The notes below the pieces were generated by a model. It saw nothing but the letters and a program-made list of their open reading frames with translations. It did no database searches and was not told where the DNA came from. DNA of 64,000 nt, from NCBI GenBank assembly GCA_947442105.1, contig CANEVH010000006.1, forward strand, positions 1-64,000, written 5' to 3'. Each line of letters starts with the position of its first letter. Positions within the stretch are counted from its first letter, which is position 1. The stretch comes from Comamonadaceae bacterium. Lineage in GTDB: Bacteria > Pseudomonadota > Gammaproteobacteria > Burkholderiales > Burkholderiaceae_C. Shown piece by piece: positions 18,330 through 29,669 of the stretch. A program made the position numbers and the translations under genes.

Positions 18330-18369
18330 TTGACAATTGAAGGTATTCGTATACATTTGAATTCAAATG
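18330..18369 (+). promoter_or_regulatory. Promoter-like elements and 16-bp palindrome over the start codon
   Basis: TTGACA (18330-18335) is followed by TATACA (18350-18355, 14-bp spacing) or TACATT (18352-18357, 16-bp spacing). A perfect palindrome CATTTGAATTCAAATG (18354-18369) covers the -10 edge and the ATG of the next gene. Its position suits an operator for an autoregulating DNA-binding protein; the suboptimal spacing leaves the promoter itself uncertain. Confidence 0.5.
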
Positions 18370-18882
18370 AACTCGCCCATCAAAATCACCACCACCATGG
18401 TGCCTGTATCCGGGAGAATTCCTGACGACTTGTACCAATGGTTGTGCACCACGCCCTTGGAGGGTGCTGCCACCCTGAGCGACAAACTGCGCGTAGCCGT
18501 AGCAAGCTTAAAGCGCTCCCACGATGGCGACACCGATTACAGCGGCGCGTTGGCGATGCACCGCGATCTCATCGGCAATGCGCGGCGGCAGTTGGCTGAA
18601 ATGGAGTCCGAACATGGGCATTCCGAGGTGCTTTCCACCATCATGGAGCATGCACCCGCCATTGCGGCCGCGCTGACCTCGGCACAAATCAAAGGATTGC
18701 CTGACGCTATCAAGTTAGAGGAACAACTCACCCAGCGCAGCCTCCAATTGGCAGAGGGTTTGTTGCGCCAGGCCATCACTCGCCAAGCCCGCGCCTACGA
18801 TGGGCAAGTGGTGATAAACAACGCACAGTCGCTGATCGAGTTGGCGCAAATCGTTCACAACTATTTAACTAAATCCAACTAG
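18367..18882 (+). CDS. Putative ribbon-helix-helix protein of a PspA-YqiJ-YqiK operon
   Basis: A 171-residue protein I cannot assign to a named family. The N-terminus (TMVPVSGRIPDDLYQWLC...ATLSDKLRVAV) has the spacing of a ribbon-helix-helix DNA-binding fold: a short strand, a helix starting PDDLYQWL, a turn, and a second helix. The remainder is helical, probably coiled coil. No Shine-Dalgarno precedes ATG 18367; ATG 18397 is an alternative. It lies 11 bp before pspA. Regulation of the operon through the palindrome at its own start is an inference. Confidence 0.65.
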   Translation: MNSPIKITTTMVPVSGRIPDDLYQWLCTTPLEGAATLSDKLRVAVASLKRSHDGDTDYSGALAMHRDLIGNARRQLAEMESEHGHSEVLSTIMEHAPAIAAALTSAQIKGLPDAIKLEEQLTQRSLQLAEGLLRQAITRQARAYDGQVVINNAQSLIELAQIVHNYLTKSN

Positions 18883-18893
18883 AGGAGAACTTC

Positions 18894-19562
18894 ATGGCTG
18901 ACACACTTCGCCAACGGGTATCGCGCGTTATCGCTGGAGGCGCGCATGCCTTACTGGACAAGATTGAAGACGCTGCGCCAGTAGCAATGCTGGAGCAATC
19001 GGTGCGGGAAGTTGAAGGCATTGCAGACGAAGTGCGCTTCGAGCTTGGCCGCACAGTTGCCAACCGGCACCTCGCCCAACAGCGGCACTTGAACCTCAAT
19101 AAAGAGCATGAGCAATTGGGCGTATCGATTCATGAAGCGCTCGCCAATAGCCGGGAAGATTTGGCTAAACCTGCCATTGCCCGGCAGATAGACATTGAGG
19201 CGCAACTTCCTGTGCTTGAGTCCAGCCTTGCAGACCTGGCCTTTCAAGAAAAGGAATTGACCGGTTTTGTCGATGCGCTCATGGGCAAGAAACGTGAAAT
19301 GCAAACTGCGATTCATGATTTTGAGCAATCACGCAACCATGCAGACAGTGCTGCTGCGCGTGGCGCGGGTACCAGCACACCCGTCGGGGCAAAGTTGCAT
19401 GCCGCGCAATCTGCATTTGACCGCACCTACCAACGGCAAACGGGCCTTGATGCTGCAAGCCGAGGCGCTAGCTTGGAACAAGCGGCCAAGATGAAAGAAC
19501 TGGGCGACTTGGTGCGCGACAACAAAATCAATGAGCGCCTTGCTGCGCTCAAGGCAAAGTAA
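18894..19562 (+). CDS. PspA/IM30-family membrane-stress protein
   Basis: A 222-residue, almost wholly helical protein with the PspA/Vipp1 N-terminal pattern (RQRVSRVIAGGAHALLDKIEDAAPVAMLEQSVREVEG) and long coiled coil. The family binds stressed inner membranes and forms ESCRT-III-like scaffolds. A good ribosome-binding site (AGAGGAG) precedes ATG 18894. No pspF or sigma-54 promoter is visible nearby, so control differs from the enterobacterial psp operon. Clustering with yqiJ/yqiK-type genes suggests a membrane-domain stress response. Confidence 0.88.
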   Translation: MADTLRQRVSRVIAGGAHALLDKIEDAAPVAMLEQSVREVEGIADEVRFELGRTVANRHLAQQRHLNLNKEHEQLGVSIHEALANSREDLAKPAIARQIDIEAQLPVLESSLADLAFQEKELTGFVDALMGKKREMQTAIHDFEQSRNHADSAAARGAGTSTPVGAKLHAAQSAFDRTYQRQTGLDAASRGASLEQAAKMKELGDLVRDNKINERLAALKAK

Positions 19563-19571
19563 GCGCAAGCC

Positions 19572-20189
19572 ATGATTTGGTTTGCCCAAGAAACTTGGCC
19601 CTTTGGTGCAGCCTTGCTGCTCATGCTGGCACTGTTCATCATCGAGGGTGCAGGCTTGATGTTTTCCGTAAGCCCGTCAAACTGGCTTGATGGCTTGGTG
19701 CCCGACCTACCCGACGGACTTGAGGGTTCTCTGGGCTGGTTGCATTTAGGAAAAGTACCTTTGTTAATACTGCTAGGCATTTTCTTGGCGGGTTTTTCCA
19801 TGAGCGGCTACGCGATTCAGTCCTTCAGCAAAGCGCTGATCGGCGGCTTGCTGCCCGCTTGGCTGGCAAGCCTACCCTCTGTGCTGGCTGGCTTTTCAAT
19901 GGTCAGCGGTCTGGGGGGCTTGATCGCTCGGGTCATGCCCAGCGATGAGAGCAGCGCTGTTAGCGAATTGAGCTTAATTGGCCGCGCCGGCGTCGTCACC
20001 CAAGGCGTTGCACGGCATGGCATGGCCGCACAAGCCAAGGTACGCGACATGCACGGCAGGGCGCACTATGTGATGGTGGAACCCGACCTTCCTCACGAAT
20101 CCTTTGAAGAAGGCGCCGCCGTTCTACTCGTCAAGAAAAACGGTGCCAAATACCACGGCATCAAAAACCCACACCCAGAATTACTTTAA
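19572..20189 (+). CDS. yqiJ: YqiJ-like inner-membrane protein with OB-fold (NfeD-like) tail
   Basis: A 205-residue protein with three membrane segments (about 10-30, 58-80, 92-115) and a C-terminal beta domain (LIGRAGVVTQGVARHGMAAQAKVRDMHGRAHYVMVEP) of the NfeD/OB-fold type. YqiJ proteins partner YqiK flotillins, much as NfeD proteins partner SPFH proteins. It is 9 bp after pspA and 15 bp before the flotillin gene. Confidence 0.82.
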   Translation: MIWFAQETWPFGAALLLMLALFIIEGAGLMFSVSPSNWLDGLVPDLPDGLEGSLGWLHLGKVPLLILLGIFLAGFSMSGYAIQSFSKALIGGLLPAWLASLPSVLAGFSMVSGLGGLIARVMPSDESSAVSELSLIGRAGVVTQGVARHGMAAQAKVRDMHGRAHYVMVEPDLPHESFEEGAAVLLVKKNGAKYHGIKNPHPELL

Positions 20190-20204
20190 AGAAGGCATAT
20201 AAAA

Positions 20205-21926
20205 ATGATCGATCTGCTCATCAATATTGGCATCCCGGCAGCTATTGGCCTGCTTGGCTTGCTGTTCATAGGCATGGTTTTTGCGCGCCTGTATCACCGG
20301 GCTACCAAAGAAACTGCCTTTGTGCGCACGGGGCTGGGTGGGCAAAAGGTCATCATGGATGGCGGTGCCATTGTGTTGCCCATATTCCACGAAATCATTC
20401 CCGTGAACATGAACACACTCAAGCTAGAGGTTTCACGGCGCGAAGAGCAGAGTTTGATTGCATTAGATCGTATGCGCGTGGATGTCGCAGCGGCGTTCTT
20501 TGTTCGGGTGAAGCAAACGACTGAATCTGTGAGTACAGCCGCGCAAACTTTGGGCCGTAAAACCATGGAACCCGCGGAATTGAAAACGCTGGTGGAGGAT
20601 AAATTTGTCGATTCGCTGCGCGCTACGGCTGCGACGATGACGATGAAAGAGCTGCAAGACAAGCGCCGCGAGTTTGTGCAGGCGGTTCAAAACGCTGTGG
20701 CTGAAGACCTAGAGAAAAATGGTTTAGAACTGGAGTCCGTATCGCTCACCAGCCTGGACCAAACGGCCAAAGACTTTTTTAATCCCAGTAACGCATTTGA
20801 TGCCGAAGGTTTAACCAAACTAACGCAGGAAACTGAGTCACGTCGTAAACAACGCAACGATATTGAGCAAGATACCGAAGTTCAGGTTCGTACCAAAAAC
20901 TTGGAGGCTGAGCGCCTCAAGCTCGATATCACCAAGCAGCAAGAATTTGCCACACTTACGCAGCAACAAGAAATTTCCAACGCCAGGGCAAACCAGGTGG
21001 CTGAAATAGCCAAAATTGAGGCAGAACGGCATCGCGAAGCGGAAGAGGTTCGCATCAACGCGGATCGCTTGGTAAAAGAGCGGCGTATCGAAGCTGACCG
21101 CACGGTTAACAGTGCAGAGATTGATAAAAACCTCTCGATTCAGAAAAAGACCATCGACGCCGACCGTGAAACCAAAGTAAAACAGGCCGAGCAGCGACAG
21201 ACTGTGGAGCTGGCCAATCAAGATGCTGCGATTGCGATTGCCAAGAAGTCTCAGGAGCAATCACAAGCAGATGCCGCAGCCAATCAGGCCTTGTCAGCAG
21301 CAGTTACCGCAGAGGAAGCGGTCAACACGGCGCGGGAAGTGGCAATTGCCGAGCGCGGCAAATCGATTCAATTGATTGATGCCGCGCGTGAGGCGGAGCA
21401 ACTGGCCATCTCGGTCAAGGTGGCTGCGCAAGCAGAAAGAGAAGCAGCAGAAAATCGCGCCATGGCCTTGCGGGTGGAAGCAGACGCTAAACGAGAGGCA
21501 GCTCTTGCGGAAGCTGAGGGTATTGCAGCCATCAATGAAGCGAAAAACCGGCTAGGAGCCGCACAAATTGATTTGGCAGTGCGTATGCAATTGATTCAAT
21601 CGCTGCCGCAGATTATTGAGCAATCCGTTAAACCGCTGGAACGGATTGAGTCCATACGCCTATTCCAAGTCAACGGTATGCCATCGGGCGGCTCCAGCAC
21701 ATCCGCTGCTACAGGCCAGGTCGGTGCTGGTGCGGGCACTCTGCCTGAACAAGTGGTGAATTCGGCTTTGCAATACCAAGTGGCAAAGCCCATCGTCGAC
21801 GCCATCATGAAAGACGCCGGCTTGTCCAATCCATCGCTCACAGGCATTTCTCAAACCTTGGCGGATATGGTGAGCATACACAGCACCACTTCCGCCGCGA
21901 CCGCAGTACCTGGCACCGGAAATTGA
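20205..21926 (+). CDS. yqiK: YqiK-family flotillin
   Basis: A 573-residue SPFH/flotillin protein. It has an N-terminal membrane helix (INIGIPAAIGLLGLLFIGMVFARLY), an SPFH domain (about 40-220, starting FVRTGLGGQKVIMDGGAIVLPIFHEI), a long Glu/Ala/Lys-rich coiled coil (about 220-480) and a short tail. Flotillins scaffold membrane microdomains. AAGAAGG before ATG 20205 supports the start. It is the last gene of the pspA operon and converges on the cbb operon. Confidence 0.92.
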   Translation: MIDLLINIGIPAAIGLLGLLFIGMVFARLYHRATKETAFVRTGLGGQKVIMDGGAIVLPIFHEIIPVNMNTLKLEVSRREEQSLIALDRMRVDVAAAFFVRVKQTTESVSTAAQTLGRKTMEPAELKTLVEDKFVDSLRATAATMTMKELQDKRREFVQAVQNAVAEDLEKNGLELESVSLTSLDQTAKDFFNPSNAFDAEGLTKLTQETESRRKQRNDIEQDTEVQVRTKNLEAERLKLDITKQQEFATLTQQQEISNARANQVAEIAKIEAERHREAEEVRINADRLVKERRIEADRTVNSAEIDKNLSIQKKTIDADRETKVKQAEQRQTVELANQDAAIAIAKKSQEQSQADAAANQALSAAVTAEEAVNTAREVAIAERGKSIQLIDAAREAEQLAISVKVAAQAEREAAENRAMALRVEADAKREAALAEAEGIAAINEAKNRLGAAQIDLAVRMQLIQSLPQIIEQSVKPLERIESIRLFQVNGMPSGGSSTSAATGQVGAGAGTLPEQVVNSALQYQVAKPIVDAIMKDAGLSNPSLTGISQTLADMVSIHSTTSAATAVPGTGN

Positions 21927-21988
21927 GTCCCAGCCTGCCAACGCGCGCATTTCTGCATGTAATTCGGGTGAAGATAGGTGCGGGGAGT

Positions 21989-22020
21989 GCGAGAAAAATC
22001 GTGTATCTCGCCCCATTTTT
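21989..22020 (+). terminator. Possible terminator after the flotillin gene
   Basis: A weak stem GCGAGA (21989-21994) / TCTCGC (22006-22011) with an 11-nt loop, followed by CCCATTTTT. The rest of the 220-bp convergent gap (21927-22146) shows no gene or other clear signal. Confidence 0.35.
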
Positions 22021-22146
22021 CGAACTAAGCCACCAAGGATTGAAAACTGGGAGCAAGGGCGCTCACAGCGCAACGCGCGGGCAACACTGATGATTTAAGT
22101 GGCTGCGGGGTTTCCACACAAGGTGCCTGCCGCAGCGTGCAAGCGA

Positions 22147-22824
22147 TTAATCTATCTCCGCAATCGTCGCAATCAAGCGGTCCGGCGCGCTGACTGCGAT
22201 GGGCTGGCCCATGTTGTAGCCATAGGGCAGCGCCCATACGGCCACGTCGGCATTGCGCGCGGTGGCCACGTCAATGCTGGAGTCGCCCACAAACAGCGCT
22301 TGGCTTGCGGCCGCGCCAAACTGCGCCAGGCAGGCCAGCACACCCTCGGGCGACGGCTTTTTGGTGGCAAAGGTGTCGCCACACACGATGGCGCCAAAGT
22401 AGGGGGTGAGCGCATGCGCGTCCAGCACAGTTTGGGTGTAGGCGCTTTCCTTGTTGGTGACCACCGCCAGGTGCGCGCCGCGCAGGCGCAGGCGCTCCAG
22501 GGTGTCAAGCACATCGGGGTACGGCTGACTGCGCGTGCCGCAGCGCAGCGCATAGTGGGTCTTAAACACAGCGGCTAGCTCGGCAAGGGTTGCCGACGCG
22601 CGCACCGCAGCCTCTGTAATGCCTTGGCTAGACGCCAGGGCTTGCACCAGCAAGCTGTGGGTGCCGTGGCCTATCCAGTCGTTGACCTGTTGCTGGGCCA
22701 CCGGCGCCAGCGCAAAGTGGCGCAGCGTGTCGTTGACGGCGTCGCAAATCTCGGGGGCGGTTTCGACCAGGGTGCCGTCCAGGTCAAACATCACCAGGCG
22801 CGGGGCGTTGGCGCTCTGGCTCAT
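22147..22824 (-). CDS. cbbZ: Phosphoglycolate phosphatase CbbZ
   Basis: A HAD-family hydrolase that removes phosphate from 2-phosphoglycolate made by RuBisCO oxygenation. ATG 22824 overlaps the cbbP stop (ATGA) and gives 225 residues; the frame is open further upstream only as a shadow of cbbP. Motifs: MFDLDGTLVETAPEI (nucleophile Asp), VVTNK, TKKPSPEG, and FVGDSSIDVATARNA. It is the distal gene of the cbb operon. Confidence 0.93.
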   Translation of the reverse strand: MSQSANAPRLVMFDLDGTLVETAPEICDAVNDTLRHFALAPVAQQQVNDWIGHGTHSLLVQALASSQGITEAAVRASATLAELAAVFKTHYALRCGTRSQPYPDVLDTLERLRLRGAHLAVVTNKESAYTQTVLDAHALTPYFGAIVCGDTFATKKPSPEGVLACLAQFGAAASQALFVGDSSIDVATARNADVAVWALPYGYNMGQPIAVSAPDRLIATIAEID

Positions 22825-23696
22825 GCTGCGCGCTTCTTGCGTTCCATCATGCGCCAGATGAAGGGGGTGAAGATGAGTTGCATGGCCAGCTCCATCTTGC
22901 CGCCGGGCACGACGATGGTGTTGGCGCGGCTCATGAAGCTGCCGTCGATCATGCTGCGCAGGTACTGAAAGTCGATGCCCTTGGGCTTGGCAAAGCGGAT
23001 GACGACCATGCTCTCGTCGGGCGAGGGAATGTCGCGCGAAATAAACGGGTTGCTGGTGTCGACCATGGGCACGCGCTGGAAGTTGACGTGGGTGTGCATG
23101 AACTGCGGGCAGATGTAGTTCACATAGTCGGGCATGCGGCGCAGGATGGTGTCGGTCACCGCCTCGGTGCTGTAGCCGCGCTTGGACTTGTCGCGCCAGA
23201 GCTTTTGAATCCACTCCAGGTTGATGACCGGCACCACGCCGATCAGCAGGTCGGGGTGCTTGGCAATGTTCACCTCGGGCGTGACCACGGCGCCGTGCAG
23301 GCCTTCGTAAAACAGAAGGTCGGTGCCTGCGGGCACGTCTTGCCAGGGCGTGAAGGTGCCGGGCTCTTGCTGGTATGGCGCGGCTTCTTCGGTGTCGTGC
23401 AGGTATTTGCGCTGCTTGCCGGTTCCGGTTTGAGCGTAGTCGCGAAACAAGGCTTCTAGCTCGGGGAACATATTGTTCTCCGGGCCAAAGTGGCTGAAGT
23501 TCTTATTGCCCTGGGCTTCGGCTTCGGCCAGGCGGATTTTCATTTCTTGCCGGTCGTGGCGGTGGAAGCTGTCGCCCTCGATGATGGCGGCGTTGACGCC
23601 CTCGCGGCGGAAGATGTTCTCAAAGGTGCGCGTCACCGACGTGGTGCCTGCGCCGCTGGAGCCAGTGATGGCGATGATGGGGTGTTTTTCGGACAT
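22821..23696 (-). CDS. cbbP: Phosphoribulokinase CbbP
   Basis: It phosphorylates ribulose 5-phosphate to the RuBisCO substrate. The 291-residue class I (bacterial) enzyme has the P-loop GSSGAGTTSV (about 12-21), EGDSFHRHDR, and FYEGLHGAV segments characteristic of proteobacterial CbbP. It lies 32 bp downstream of cbbF in the same operon. Confidence 0.95.
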   Translation of the reverse strand: MSEKHPIIAITGSSGAGTTSVTRTFENIFRREGVNAAIIEGDSFHRHDRQEMKIRLAEAEAQGNKNFSHFGPENNMFPELEALFRDYAQTGTGKQRKYLHDTEEAAPYQQEPGTFTPWQDVPAGTDLLFYEGLHGAVVTPEVNIAKHPDLLIGVVPVINLEWIQKLWRDKSKRGYSTEAVTDTILRRMPDYVNYICPQFMHTHVNFQRVPMVDTSNPFISRDIPSPDESMVVIRFAKPKGIDFQYLRSMIDGSFMSRANTIVVPGGKMELAMQLIFTPFIWRMMERKKRAA

Positions 23697-23728
23697 GTGG
23701 GTCTCCGGTGTTTTGTTTTAAGCGGGGG

Positions 23729-24820
23729 TCAAAGGCGAAACAGGCTGCGCTCGGCGAACAAGGGGTTGTGTTCGGCCTCTTGGACGGGTTCGCGGTGGTA
23801 GCGCTCAATGCGTTCGACCTCGTTGCGCGAGCCAAACACCAGGCCAATGCGCTGGTGCAAGGCGCTGGGTTCCACCGTCAGCATGGGGCGCTCGCCGGTG
23901 CTGGCGCGTCCACCGGCCTGCTCCATCACCATGCCTATCGGGTTGGCCTCGTACAGCAGGCGCAGGCGGCCGGGCTTGCTCGGGTCTTTGGTGTCGCGCG
24001 GGTACATGAAGACGCCGCCACGCATCAGGATGCGGTGCGCCTCGGCCACCATGCTGGCAATCCAGCGCATATTGAAGTCCTTGCCGCGTGGTCCGGTTTT
24101 GCCTGCCAGACATTCGTCCACATAGCGCTTGACCGGCGCCTCCCAAAAGCGGCTGTTGGAGGCGTTGATGGCAAATTCCTGGGTATCTGGGGGCACGGTG
24201 ATCTGCGGGTGGGTGAGCATGAATTCGCCCAGGTTGGGGTCCAGCGTAAACCCTTGCACGCCGTTGCCTAAGGTGAGCACCAGCATGGTGGTGGGGCCAT
24301 AAATGGCGTAACCTGCGGCCACCTGGCGCGTGCCCGCTTGCAAAAAGTCGGCCTCGGTCACGTCGCGCCCCAGCTCGGGCGCACGCAGTACCGAGAAAAT
24401 GCTGCCCACCGAGACGTTGACGTCGATGTTGCTCGACCCATCCAGCGGGTCGAACACCAGCAGGTATTTGCCACGCGGGTACTGCGCCGGAATTTGGTAG
24501 GGCAAATCCATTTCCTCGGACGCCAGACCGGCCAAGTTGCCCGCCCACTCGGTGCGCCGGATGAAGGCGATGTTGCTCAGCACGTCCAGCGGTTTTTGCG
24601 TCTCGCCTTGCACGTTGACTTCGCCGCCGACCGCGCCCTGGGTATCGCCCGTCGCCTCCCCCAGGGCGCCAAAGGCCACGCTGCGGGCAATGGCCTTGCA
24701 GGCCAGCGCCACGTCCAGAATCAGGGCGTTGAAGTCGCCGCTAGCGCCGGGAAACTTGCGGCGTTCCTCAATCAAGAACTGGGTCAGGGTGGAACGGTTA
24801 GAACGTAGGGACAGAGGCAT
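23729..24820 (-). CDS. cbbF: Fructose-1,6-bisphosphatase, class I (CbbF)
   Basis: A 363-residue class I fructose-1,6-bisphosphatase acting in regeneration of ribulose bisphosphate; CbbF-type enzymes may also use sedoheptulose bisphosphate. Metal-binding motif [14 protein letters not shown] and substrate segments [29 protein letters not shown] are present. Its place between cbbY and cbbP fits the operon. Confidence 0.94.
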   Translation of the reverse strand: MPLSLRSNRSTLTQFLIEERRKFPGASGDFNALILDVALACKAIARSVAFGALGEATGDTQGAVGGEVNVQGETQKPLDVLSNIAFIRRTEWAGNLAGLASEEMDLPYQIPAQYPRGKYLLVFDPLDGSSNIDVNVSVGSIFSVLRAPELGRDVTEADFLQAGTRQVAAGYAIYGPTTMLVLTLGNGVQGFTLDPNLGEFMLTHPQITVPPDTQEFAINASNSRFWEAPVKRYVDECLAGKTGPRGKDFNMRWIASMVAEAHRILMRGGVFMYPRDTKDPSKPGRLRLLYEANPIGMVMEQAGGRASTGERPMLTVEPSALHQRIGLVFGSRNEVERIERYHREPVQEAEHNPLFAERSLFRL

Positions 24821-24843
24821 GGTGCGACTCGGGTGAAAAAATA

Positions 24844-25557
24844 TCAGGAAATTTGGGCGTGCCAGGCCTGCAACTGGGCCACGCTTATGCCTTGCAGGTC
24901 CGGCAGCACGCGCAGCGCACCTTCAAAGTTGTGGTGCTCGGTAAAGCGGTTTGGGGTAATGATGGTGGCCAGCCCGGCAGCGCGCGCAGCTTGCAGTCCG
25001 TTGGCCGAGTCCTCAATGGCCAGGCACTGGCGCGCGTCCAGGCCCATGCGCTGCAAGGTTTGCAGGTACACCTGCGGATGCGGCTTTTTAACCGGCGCGG
25101 TGGACGCGTCCTCGACCACCGAAAAGTAGGTGCGCCAGTCCGGGCCAATGGCTTTGCGCAAGAGTGCGGCAATATTGACCGGCGAGGTAGTTGTGGCAAT
25201 GGCCAGCGCCAGGTCCGCTTGGTGGGCGGCGTCAATCAGCGCCAGCACGCCAGGGCGCAGCGCCACCTGCCCGTCGTTGACCATTCCCTCGTAGGCTGCG
25301 GTTTTGTGCTCGTGCAGGCGGGCAATGGTGTCGCGCAGGCCGTCCCCGGCGACGTCCACCAGGCCGGGGCGGGTGGAATTCCAGTAGTGCAGGATGCGCT
25401 CTTTGCCGCCCGAAATGTGGAGCAGCTCCATGTACAGCGCCTCATCCCAAACCCAGTCCAGGCCCTCTTCGGCAAAGGCCTGGTTAAAGGCGGCGCGGTG
25501 CGCGGATTCGGTATCGGCCAGGGTGCCGTCCACGTCAAATATCAGGGCTTGCAGCAT
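24844..25557 (-). CDS. cbbY: CbbY sugar-phosphate phosphatase (xylulose-1,5-bisphosphatase type)
   Basis: A 237-residue HAD phosphatase. In red-type cbb operons CbbY degrades xylulose-1,5-bisphosphate, a misfire inhibitor of RuBisCO. Motifs: [16 protein letters not shown] (nucleophile), KPHPQVY and [16 protein letters not shown]. It follows cbbX directly (11 bp), as expected for CbbX-CbbY metabolic repair. Confidence 0.92.
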   Translation of the reverse strand: MLQALIFDVDGTLADTESAHRAAFNQAFAEEGLDWVWDEALYMELLHISGGKERILHYWNSTRPGLVDVAGDGLRDTIARLHEHKTAAYEGMVNDGQVALRPGVLALIDAAHQADLALAIATTTSPVNIAALLRKAIGPDWRTYFSVVEDASTAPVKKPHPQVYLQTLQRMGLDARQCLAIEDSANGLQAARAAGLATIITPNRFTEHHNFEGALRVLPDLQGISVAQLQAWHAQIS

Positions 25558-25568
25558 GGGGGGCTCCT

Positions 25569-26546
25569 TTAGGTGGTGCCGCTAGAAAACAAGCGGCTGG
25601 CCAAAATATCACTGGCCTCAATCGTGCTCAGGTCGTCGGCGGTCAGCACCCGCTCGCGGTCCGCAAACAAGCGGCTGGCCTGGCGCAAGCGGGCGCGGTC
25701 CAGGGCATTGCGCACACTGCGGGCGTTGGCAAACTGCGGCTGGGCAATGCGCAGGCCCAGGTACTGCTCAAACGCCTCCAGCGCGCCGGGGCCAAAGCGG
25801 TAGTTTTGCTGGGCTAAGGTCTTGCTGGAGATGTGCAGCAACTCAGGCACTGAATAGTCCGGAAAATCCAGATGGTGCGCGACGCGCGAGCGCATGCCAG
25901 GGTTGGACTGGAAGAAGGTTTCCATGCGGTCGTGGTAGCCCGCCAGAATGACCACCAGGTCCTTGCGCTGGTTTTCCATCACCTGCAGCAAGATTTCAAT
26001 CGCTTCCTGGCCATAGTCGCGCTCGTTCTCGGGGCGGTACAGATAGTAGGCCTCGTCAATAAACAGCACGCCGCCCATGGCGCGCTGCAAGACTTCTTTG
26101 GTCTTGGGCGCGGTGTGGCCTATGTACTGGCCCACCAGGTCGTCCCGCGTGACCGACACCAGGTGGCCTTTGCGCACATAGCCCAGGCGGTGCAGGATTT
26201 GCGCCATGCGCAGGGCCACCGTGGTTTTGCCAGTACCTGGGTTGCCGCTAAAGCACATGTGCAAACTCGGCGCCTGGCTGGTCAGGCCCAGGTTGATGCG
26301 CAGCTTGTCGATCACCAGAAGCGCCGCGATGTCCCGAATCCGCGCCTTGACCGGCACCAGGCCTACCAAGTCGGCGTCCAGCTCGGCCAGCACCGCTTCC
26401 ACCTGCGAGCCTTCCAGCACCTCGCCCACCGAGCGGGCCTGCGCCGTGGCGCTGGCTGCCGCATCTGCTGGCTCGGGCGCACTGGCGGCGGCCTTTGCTA
26501 CGGGCGTGCTGCCAGGAATGGAGTAAGAAGGTGCGTTCATGGTCAT
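25569..26546 (-). CDS. cbbX: Red-type RuBisCO activase CbbX
   Basis: A 325-residue AAA+ remodelling enzyme that pulls on the RbcL C-terminus to free inhibited form IC RuBisCO. It has Walker [10 protein letters not shown], Walker [13 protein letters not shown], and the pore-loop region YIGHTAPKT. An Ala/Pro-rich N-terminal extension of about 45 residues precedes the conserved core. The first ATG (26546) and a second (26540) are both possible. It lies 24 bp after cbbS. Confidence 0.95.
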   Translation of the reverse strand: MTMNAPSYSIPGSTPVAKAAASAPEPADAAASATAQARSVGEVLEGSQVEAVLAELDADLVGLVPVKARIRDIAALLVIDKLRINLGLTSQAPSLHMCFSGNPGTGKTTVALRMAQILHRLGYVRKGHLVSVTRDDLVGQYIGHTAPKTKEVLQRAMGGVLFIDEAYYLYRPENERDYGQEAIEILLQVMENQRKDLVVILAGYHDRMETFFQSNPGMRSRVAHHLDFPDYSVPELLHISSKTLAQQNYRFGPGALEAFEQYLGLRIAQPQFANARSVRNALDRARLRQASRLFADRERVLTADDLSTIEASDILASRLFSSGTT

Positions 26547-26570
26547 TCTGGTGGCGGCGGGTGCGGGCGG

Positions 26571-27011
26571 TTAGCCCTTGTAGCGCTCGCCTTCGGGCTG
26601 GTTGGCGCCATAGCCGCGCGTGGTGTAGCGCAGCGAGCGGCCATTGACCTCCTGGCGCACGAGCATGAAGCCAGGCTCCACGGCAGGGCGGTTCACGATG
26701 AAGCTCATGGCGATGGTCTCTACACCGCGCGTGGAGTCAAAGGCCATCATGCGGATGTAATGCTGGGGAAAGGCCGCGCGACAGGTGTGGAGTTCCTGCA
26801 TCACAGCCGCTGCGTCGTGCAGGTCAAACATGGGGTTGCCGTACATGCTCCAGTAGGTGTTGCGCGGGTGCGGGTCGTCGGTGTATTCCACGCTCCAGGC
26901 GTAGCCTTTTTTCAGGCCATATTCAATTTGCAGGGTGATTTCGGCATTGGTGAGGTCGGGCAGAAAGCTGAACTGGCCTTGGGTCAGGCGGCCGGTGGGG
27001 TTGGTCATCAT
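26571..27011 (-). CDS. cbbS: RuBisCO small subunit, form IC (red type)
   Basis: A 146-residue small subunit. The red-type features are its length and the C-terminal extension (MLVRQEVNGRSLRYTTRGYGANQPEGERYKG) that forms a beta-hairpin in the central pore. Core segments FSFLPDLTNAEITLQIEYGLKKGYAWSVEYTDDPHPRNTYW are diagnostic. AAGGAG lies 9 nt before the first of two adjacent ATGs (27011, 27008). Confidence 0.97.
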   Translation of the reverse strand: MMTNPTGRLTQGQFSFLPDLTNAEITLQIEYGLKKGYAWSVEYTDDPHPRNTYWSMYGNPMFDLHDAAAVMQELHTCRAAFPQHYIRMMAFDSTRGVETIAMSFIVNRPAVEPGFMLVRQEVNGRSLRYTTRGYGANQPEGERYKG

Positions 27012-27041
27012 GGTGGGTTTCTCCTTGTGCGTGGGTCGGGT

Positions 27042-28616
<1,575 letters not shown>

Positions 28617-28617
<1 letters not shown>

Positions 28618-29573
28618 TGAAAAACGCCACCTTTCGCCAGTTGCGTGTGTTTAGCGAGGTGGCGCGCCACCTGAGCTTTGCGCGTGCCGCCCAAACCCTG
28701 AGCCTGACGCCCCCGGCCATCACCATGCAAGTGCGCGAGCTGGAGAAGCACATCGGCATGCCGCTGTTTGACCGCAGCGGGCGCAGCGTGGCGCTGACCA
28801 CGGTGGGCGAGTACATGCTGGTCTACGCCCGCAAAATGCTCGCCACCCTGAAAGACGCCGAGGACGCCGCTGCGCGCTTGCAAAAGCTCGAAGTCGGCTT
28901 GCTCACCATCGGCATGGTCAGCACCGCCAAGTATTTTTTGCCGCACCTGCTGGCGCAGTTTCGCCAGGAGCACGAGGGCATAGACATCAAACTGGTGGTG
29001 GGCAACCGCGAGCAGCTGGTCAAAATGCTGCGGGCCAATGAGGTCGACATCGCCATCATGGGCCGTCCGCCCACTGAGCTGGCCACCCGCGCAGAACCCT
29101 TTGCCGCCCACCCGCATGTGTTTGTAGCACCCGTCAAGCACCCGCTCGCACTGGGTGAGACGCTGGCGCCTGGCGATTTGCAGGGCCAGCCCTTTATCCT
29201 GCGTGAGCCGGGTTCGGGCACGCGCGCAGCAATGGAGCGCTTTTTGGCCACCGCCCGGGTGGAGCCGCGCGTCACCATGGAAATGGCCAGCAATGAGACC
29301 ATCAAGCAAGCGGTAATGGCCGGTATGGGACTGAGCTTTTTGTCGCTGCACACCCTGGGCCTGGAGCTGGACAACCGCTTGATTGCCGTGCTTGATGTGG
29401 CGGGCGCGCCGGTGGTGCGGGCCTGGAACGTGGTGCACATGCTGTCCAAGCTTTTGTCGCCAGCCGCCGAGGCCTTTCGCTACTTTTTGCTGGAGCATGG
29501 CGAAGACTATTTGGCGCAGCATTTTTCGCGGCATGTGCGCCTGGGCAGCGCTAGCGAGCCGCCCGCCAGCTAA
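28617..29573 (+). CDS. cbbR: LysR-type regulator CbbR
   Basis: A 318-residue LysR regulator, divergent from cbbL. N-terminal winged helix (TFRQLRVFSEVARHLSFARAAQTLSLTPPAITMQVRELEKHIGMPLF) and an effector domain (about 90-300) with EPGSGTRAAMERF and ETIKQAVMAGMGLSFLS, both typical of CbbR. It should activate the cbb operon in response to RuBP/NADPH-type signals. No obvious Shine-Dalgarno precedes the ATG. Confidence 0.94.
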
Positions 29574-29588
29574 GACTGCCAGTACGGC

Positions 29589-29669
29589 ACGGGGTTGGTT
29601 GGCGGCGCTCGCAGGCAGGGTGCACCGGCAATCTGGCCCGGCCTGTGCCTGCGAGCTCCCCCACCCCGT
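29589..29669. terminator. Large hairpin between convergent cbbR and photosynthesis genes
   Basis: An 11-bp perfect stem GCTCGCAGGCA (29607-29617) / TGCCTGCGAGC (29646-29656) is nested in a second pairing ACGGGG (29589-29594) / CCCCGT (29664-29669). It has no T-run but lies exactly between the cbbR stop and the stop of the convergent gene at 29669, so it probably limits read-through in both directions. Confidence 0.55.

Noticed and set aside
18330-18355. TTGACA with TATACA as a firm sigma-70 promoter
   Set aside because: The 14-bp spacing is too short for a confident promoter; kept only as part of a tentative regulatory region.
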